From Chrysophaeum taylorii (taxonomy: Eukaryota; Sar; Pelagophyceae; Pelagomonadales; Pelagomonadaceae), in the NCBI GenBank assembly GCA_029834535.1, contig JAQMWT010000060.1, positions 1 to 64,000 on the forward strand: 64,000 nucleotides of DNA, read 5' to 3'. The notes beneath the pieces were generated by a model. It was given only the letters and a program-made list of their open reading frames with translations, had not been told where the DNA came from and made no database searches. Below are positions 60,001-64,000 of the stretch, piece after piece (within the stretch, counting starts at the first letter, position 1; the number at the start of each line of letters is the position of its first letter). A program made the translations under genes and the position numbers.

Positions 60001-61725
60001 CTAACTCCCTAGTTGGGAGGTGGTATTATTTTTGAGCTGGGCTCGGCGTCTGCGGCGGAAGATGTCGGAGGGAGGCTTGGAGAGGTGGTCGTGGCGGCCC
60101 GACGCATCGGAAGGTTGGGGATTGGCCGTGATGGGGTCGAGGGGGGCCCGGGAGAGGGCCTCGAGGACGAACTCGATGCGGTCCCTTTGGCCCGGCAAGT
60201 GGAGGCCCTTGATGTTGGGGAGTTTGTCGCAGAAGGAGGCCAGGGCCTGGGGGAGGGGTTTTGGTCCGGTGCGCAGGGGGGGGGGGGGCTCCTCGCCGCC
60301 GAGGGGGGTCGGGGGGGGTATCGCGTTCTGTCGTTTCTGTTTTGTTTCGTCGGCGGATACGGGATCGTAGGCGAGGAGCTCGGAAACGAGGGAGGGGCGG
60401 AGGGGGGTTCCGTCGAGTGCGACCGGAAAGCGGGTCTCCGGCATGCGGTCGGGCCACCAGGTCCAGTCGAGAGACGTAAAGTCGGTGACGGCAGAGACGG
60501 TGTGCCAGAAGAAGGACTCTTGGTCGGTGGCGGGCGCGGGGGTTTTGCCCGCCATTCGGGCGAGAATTGGTCCCAAGGGGTGGTGGCTCCTCTCGACGAC
60601 GCAGGCGAGGGCATCGAAGAGGGGGGGGTCGTCGTGGGGACGGATTCCCCCCTCGGGAGGTTTTTTCTCGTCCAAAACTCCGTCGAGCAGCAAGTCGGCT
60701 CGGAGCGCGTCGTCGCAATAAAATTCGAGGAGGCAAGCGTAGGTAATAATGTAGGCCGGGTCGTCGACGAAACCCTCGAGGAGGCCCTTGTCCAAAGCGA
60801 GCGCGGCGGCGGACGCCTCTCCGTTGGCGAGGCATTCGACGAGGGCGTGCGCCACGTAGACGACGCTCGGCTTGGATCGACTCGATTCGAACACCTTTCG
60901 CGCCGCCTCCTTCCCGCCGCGACGCCGCTCGAAGATCTCCAGAAGACCGGGGGCCGCGGGATTCTGAGATTTCGAAATGACGGGGACGGGGTCGAGACCG
61001 AGGGTTTCGAGCTTGTGGGCGAGCGCGTTCGCGAGGAAGAGGTTATCCGGATAAAAATCGAGCGCGAGCGCGTATATCTCGGCGGCTGCCGCGGGGCCGC
61101 AGGGGGCGGGGGCCCCGAGGGAGAAGGGGGGTCCCGCGCGGCCCGCCCAAACGGCGAACTCGTGCCACGCGGCGGGGCTCGGGTCTCCGCCGCGCGAGAG
61201 TTGGAATCGATACGCGCTCGCGACCAATCTCGGAGCAGCGCCGCTGGCGACCTCGAAGTCGACGGCGTTGCCCTCGCGCCAGGCCGCGGCGCGCGGCCCG
61301 ACAGCTGCCGCCGCCGCTTCGTGGGCGGCGTATAGCTCCTCAGCCCCCTCGAAGACCGCGAAGTCCGCCCACAACTCGCTCACTCCGTCGATCGGAAGAA
61401 CGACCGCCCGTTCCAGCACGCGCCGCAGCCGCTTCGACCGCGCCGCGGCGACCTCGTCGTCGAAGGAGAGGGGCCACGATTCGACGAACGACTGGTACGC
61501 GCGCCAGAGCGCGAGGCTCCAGGGCGTCGCCCCGGCGGCGTCCACGCACACCTCGAAGGCTTCGCCCACCTGCGTTCGCTGCGACGATTCCTCCCACTCG
61601 CCATCGCGCAGCCGCGACGCGACGGTTCGCACGACGCGCGCGCACCGACCCCCCAGATCCACACCATCCACGACGCTCGAGACGCACCCCTCGAGCTCGG
61701 AGAGGGCCGCCTCGTAGTACGCCAT
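60001..61725 (-). CDS. CstF-77/Rna14-like pre-mRNA 3'-end processing factor (HAT repeats, 574 aa)
   Basis: The first ATG, at 61725, gives 'MAYYEAALSELEGCVSSVVDG'. The first 370 residues form half-a-TPR (HAT) repeats with the spaced aromatic pattern 'LWRAYQSFVESWPL', 'ELWADFAVFEG' and 'AWHEFAVWAG'. Later come 'AEIYALALDFYPDNLFLANALAHKLE' (in parts) and 'ARKVFESSRSKPSVVYVAHALVE'. This fits the Suf/CstF-77 family that scaffolds cleavage and polyadenylation. The C-terminal half is Pro-rich with 'PLPQALASFCDKLPNIKG', like the 'PDAVxxLLSLLP' tail of CstF-77. Another HAT protein (Crn/Syf1 type) is less likely but possible. Confidence 0.7.
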   Translation of the reverse strand: MAYYEAALSELEGCVSSVVDGVDLGGRCARVVRTVASRLRDGEWEESSQRTQVGEAFEVCVDAAGATPWSLALWRAYQSFVESWPLSFDDEVAAARSKRLRRVLERAVVLPIDGVSELWADFAVFEGAEELYAAHEAAAAAVGPRAAAWREGNAVDFEVASGAAPRLVASAYRFQLSRGGDPSPAAWHEFAVWAGRAGPPFSLGAPAPCGPAAAAEIYALALDFYPDNLFLANALAHKLETLGLDPVPVISKSQNPAAPGLLEIFERRRGGKEAARKVFESSRSKPSVVYVAHALVECLANGEASAAALALDKGLLEGFVDDPAYIITYACLLEFYCDDALRADLLLDGVLDEKKPPEGGIRPHDDPPLFDALACVVERSHHPLGPILARMAGKTPAPATDQESFFWHTVSAVTDFTSLDWTWWPDRMPETRFPVALDGTPLRPSLVSELLAYDPVSADETKQKRQNAIPPPTPLGGEEPPPPLRTGPKPLPQALASFCDKLPNIKGLHLPGQRDRIEFVLEALSRAPLDPITANPQPSDASGRHDHLSKPPSDIFRRRRRAQLKNNTTSQLGS

Positions 61726-61908
61726 ACTTTTTTTGGTCGTCCAAGGAACAAAGAAAGAAAGAAAGAAAGAAAGCAACAAAGAAAGAAAAGAAAAGAAAAG
61801 AAAAGAAAGAAACCCTTTCTTTCTCTAGAGCGGGAAACATGCATACATTTAGGAGTTTTTTGGAGGGAAGTGTTTCGTGACGTCATCGATCCTCGGACCC
61901 TATATAGG
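61726..61908. promoter_or_regulatory. Upstream region of the CstF-77-like gene with a CRE-like palindrome
   Basis: The region contains (GAAA)n at about 61749-61810 and a 'TGACGTCA' palindrome at 61878-61885. The palindrome is followed by 'ATCCTCGGACCCTA' and a TATATA. The same string occurs at 38359-38383 in Helitron fragment 3. TGACGTCA is the classic bZIP/CREB site; function here is inferred only. Confidence 0.45.
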
Positions 61909-63813
61909 TTATTGCTGCTGCTGCTTGAAGCGCGCCGTGCGGAGTCGGTTGAGGGCGGCCGCGATTTCGTGGAGGCGCGGGCGCGAGAGGTCCCCCGCGA
62001 GGCCGCCGTGCGCGGGGGAGAGGATGTCGAGGTCGGCCTCGAGGGCCCGGTCGAGGTCTTGAAGGAGGTCGGCGAGCGTGCGGTTTCTCGGCGCCGCCGA
62101 CGAGGCGGACACCGTGGCGATCGCCGCCGATATCGCCGCCGTCTGGCCGACTTCCACGAGCTGCTCGAGGGCCGAGAGGTCGACGTCGTTGTTGTCGCCG
62201 TACTGGAAGGTTTTCATAGTCCTCGTCGCGCATCGACCGCGCGGCGTTAACGATTGGAGGTCGGGGGCGCGCGGGGCGAAGAAGCGTCGCGGAGCGGGGG
62301 GCGGCGAATGGTCGTGGGCGAGGTCCTTGGCTTTCTGCGTCGCGTCGCGAGGAAGGTACGCGTCCATGACGACGACCGCGTCGGCCACGGCGAAGTAATC
62401 GCCCGTGCCGCCGACGACGAGGATCGACGACACGCCGCGCGCGTCGGCGAGCGCCCTCACGCGGTCGACGAAGGGCGTGATGGGTTCCCGGTCGTCGGCG
62501 ACGAGACGCCGCATGCGTTCGTCCCTAATCATAAAATTTGTGGCGCACGTGTCCTCGTCGAAGAGGAGAGTAGTCGCGCCGACTTCGAGCGCTTCGGCGA
62601 TCGCGGCCGCTTGCGAGGTCGATCCCGAGGCGTCGTTCGTCGAGAAGGCGCTCGTCTGGACCCCGTTGGGGAGGTTGGCCAAAAAGGCGCCGACGTCGAC
62701 GGCATTCGCGAACCTGCCGTCCTCGGCTCGAATCTTGGTCGCGTCTTTTCGCGCCACCGCGAGCTCCCGGCCGTCCCCCGGAATCTTGTCGTAACACCCG
62801 ACCTGCAGCGCCTGGAGGAGGGTCGACTTGCCGTGGAACCCCCCCCCGCAAATCAGGGAGACTCCCGCGGGCAGCCCGAGCCCCGAGACGAGCGAGCCGT
62901 CGCGTTGCTCGAGAGCGACGCGCAGCTTCCCGCACTCCGAGCTGTCGAATTTCCGAGCGCCCTCGCGCATCGGCCGGTCGTCGGCGCCCGAGGCGCGCGG
63001 GAGGATGGCCCCGTCGCCCACGAAGGCGCACAGCCCCTTCGCATCGAGCTGCCGCCGGAGGTGCTGCTGTTCCAGGACAGAATCGACGTGCGCGAGAATG
63101 CCGGGTCCGTCGCGCAGCGCGGTTTTCGCGATTCTAGGAAGCCGCGCGCACACGACGTCTGCCGCCCATCGCCCCTCGATCGACCGTCCGCGCGCGGGCA
63201 GCGCGACGGTGAACCGGGCCTCGATCGCCCCCCTGGAAGACACGCGCGTCGAGGTCCGAGACAGGACGAACTGAGACGCTACCGCGATGCGGATCTCGCC
63301 TCCCTTCTTCCCGCCCCACCCTCCCGTCTCCGTCCGGACGTCGTCCCCGCTCCTGCGCGCCGTCTCGAAGAACCGCCGGGCGAGCCAGTCGGCCGCGGCG
63401 ACGCGCGCCTCGGCCGTCGCGAACGTGTCTCCGGGCAACGACGCCCTTCCCTCGGGCACCACGACCCGGCACCGCGACGGCGCCGCGAACGCGTCTCGTT
63501 GCACGCGGTCGACGACCAACAACAAGTCCTCGAAATACCACGCGCTGCGCTCGATCTCGCGGTACGCACCGTACCCGGCGCCCTCCATCCGCGACAACCG
63601 CCGTTCCAGCTCCGATACATCCCCAGACGGGGCGTACGGCGCGCACGCCGACCCGTCCCGCCGAAACGCTCGACCCTCCGCCGCCATAGTCTCGGCCTCC
63701 CGCCTCTCCCTCTCCCTCTCCCTCTCGGGGGGTGCTGCTGCTGCTGCCCCCCGGCCCCGCCCGCCGTACTTGGCCTTGTAGTACGCGCCGCGACCAGAAG
63801 AAGAAGAAGACAT
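61909..63813 (-). CDS. COG3044-type ABC-class P-loop ATPase (DUF2791/ABC_ATPase, 634 aa)
   Basis: This is a member of the 'predicted ATPase of the ABC class' family found in bacteria, plants and algae. Landmarks are 'LSRMEGAGYGAYREIERSAW' and 'LLLVVDRVQRDAFAAPSR' in the N-terminal domain, Walker A 'GGGFHGKSTLLQAL' (about residue 320), 'FLANLPNG' with 'FSTNDASGSTSQAAAIAEAL' as the signature-like region, and Walker B 'ATTLLFDEDTCATNFMIRD'. The N-terminus is Ser/Arg/Gly-rich. I start at 63813; another in-frame ATG at 63930 would add a hydrophobic 39-residue leader coded in AT-rich DNA, which looks like UTR. The biological role of the family is unknown. Confidence 0.88.
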   Translation of the reverse strand: MSSSSSGRGAYYKAKYGGRGRGAAAAAPPERERERERREAETMAAEGRAFRRDGSACAPYAPSGDVSELERRLSRMEGAGYGAYREIERSAWYFEDLLLVVDRVQRDAFAAPSRCRVVVPEGRASLPGDTFATAEARVAAADWLARRFFETARRSGDDVRTETGGWGGKKGGEIRIAVASQFVLSRTSTRVSSRGAIEARFTVALPARGRSIEGRWAADVVCARLPRIAKTALRDGPGILAHVDSVLEQQHLRRQLDAKGLCAFVGDGAILPRASGADDRPMREGARKFDSSECGKLRVALEQRDGSLVSGLGLPAGVSLICGGGFHGKSTLLQALQVGCYDKIPGDGRELAVARKDATKIRAEDGRFANAVDVGAFLANLPNGVQTSAFSTNDASGSTSQAAAIAEALEVGATTLLFDEDTCATNFMIRDERMRRLVADDREPITPFVDRVRALADARGVSSILVVGGTGDYFAVADAVVVMDAYLPRDATQKAKDLAHDHSPPPAPRRFFAPRAPDLQSLTPRGRCATRTMKTFQYGDNNDVDLSALEQLVEVGQTAAISAAIATVSASSAAPRNRTLADLLQDLDRALEADLDILSPAHGGLAGDLSRPRLHEIAAALNRLRTARFKQQQQ

Positions 63814-64000
63814 GCTCGGCGACGCCGTGAACCACAAATAAAATAAAACAAACGTACCCCCCCCGAACATGACCATTTCCTTCCTAACGGAATTAATTAA
63901 TTGAAACCTCTCGGAGGCGCTCGATTTCATATGCCTGCCTTTGAGGCGACCCCGACTCGGAGTGCCATTCGCTTCGCGTTGCGATTTACAGCAGCAGCGT

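Noticed and set aside
60013-63846. Long plus-strand open frames opposite the CstF-77-like and ABC ATPase genes
   Set aside because: They are Gly/Arg/Glu-rich shadows caused by high third-position GC in the real minus-strand genes.
63814-63930. Upstream ATG of the ABC ATPase giving a hydrophobic leader
   Set aside because: It would make a membrane-like leader in AT-rich DNA before the Ser-rich start; family members are soluble. It was kept as an alternative only.
1-64000. tRNA, rRNA or CRISPR loci
   Set aside because: No cloverleaf-type B-box string or regularly spaced direct-repeat array with unique spacers was found. The tandem arrays near 30.4 and 39.1 kb have no spacers and belong to Helitrons.

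Overview
The window is nuclear DNA from a eukaryotic microalga, most likely one with a secondary plastid. The genes are GC-rich, packed tightly on both strands and mostly intronless. One gene (PAM18/TIM14) has two tiny introns. Several products start with a signal peptide, and the DUF1995 protein's signal peptide runs into an 'A-L-V-A-P' junction like the bipartite plastid presequences of stramenopile algae. A DUF1995 protein, a nucleus-encoded EngB GTPase, ERCC1, DDX1, a DED1/DDX3 helicase and a CstF-77-like protein all fit a photosynthetic eukaryote. A pelagophyte-like stramenopile is my best guess, but this is an inference and no marker gene fixes it.

Layout. 1-8.7 kb: a decayed Ty1/copia-type LTR retroelement on the minus strand, unusual because a cytosine-DNA-methyltransferase-like region lies inside its pol region. 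8.7-10.1 kb: no gene seen. 10.1-17.2 kb: one giant multi-C2/GYF/LRR gene. It overlaps tail-to-tail with a DDX1-like helicase (17.1-19.4 kb). 20.1-21.1 kb: a Rho-family GTPase fused to a RING plus RBR-like zinc-binding domain. 21.4-24.6 kb: decayed or unrecognised sequence. 25.0-29.3 kb: DED1-like helicase, ankyrin protein and sulfotransferase A.

30.4-39.65 kb is a mobile-element complex. Helitron fragments lie at both ends in inverted orientation. Between them are a second sulfotransferase copy and a short-LTR copia element, and the right-hand Helitron is itself interrupted by a small hAT-like MITE. 40.0-41.1 kb: a SAP-like/ISG12 (IFI6/IFI27 family) protein. 41.1-45.5 kb: decayed coding sequence and dispersed repeats.

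46.1-64 kb is a dense housekeeping block: Hsp70-TPR chaperone, ERCC1, PTEN-like phosphatase, DUF1995 plastid protein, FAM173-like methyltransferase, a TFSP-motif protein, an O-fucosyltransferase-like protein, PAM18, EngB, a coiled-coil protein, an NAD(P)-epimerase, a CstF-77-like protein and a COG3044-type ABC ATPase. Spacing there is very tight: two convergent genes stop with zero bases between them, and one divergent pair shares a 53-base gap.

The genes do not form one pathway. The most unusual items are the GTPase-RING/Rcat fusion, the methyltransferase-bearing copia fossil with a repeated junction peptide, the SAP-ISG12 fusion, and the sulfotransferase copy enclosed by inverted Helitron ends.
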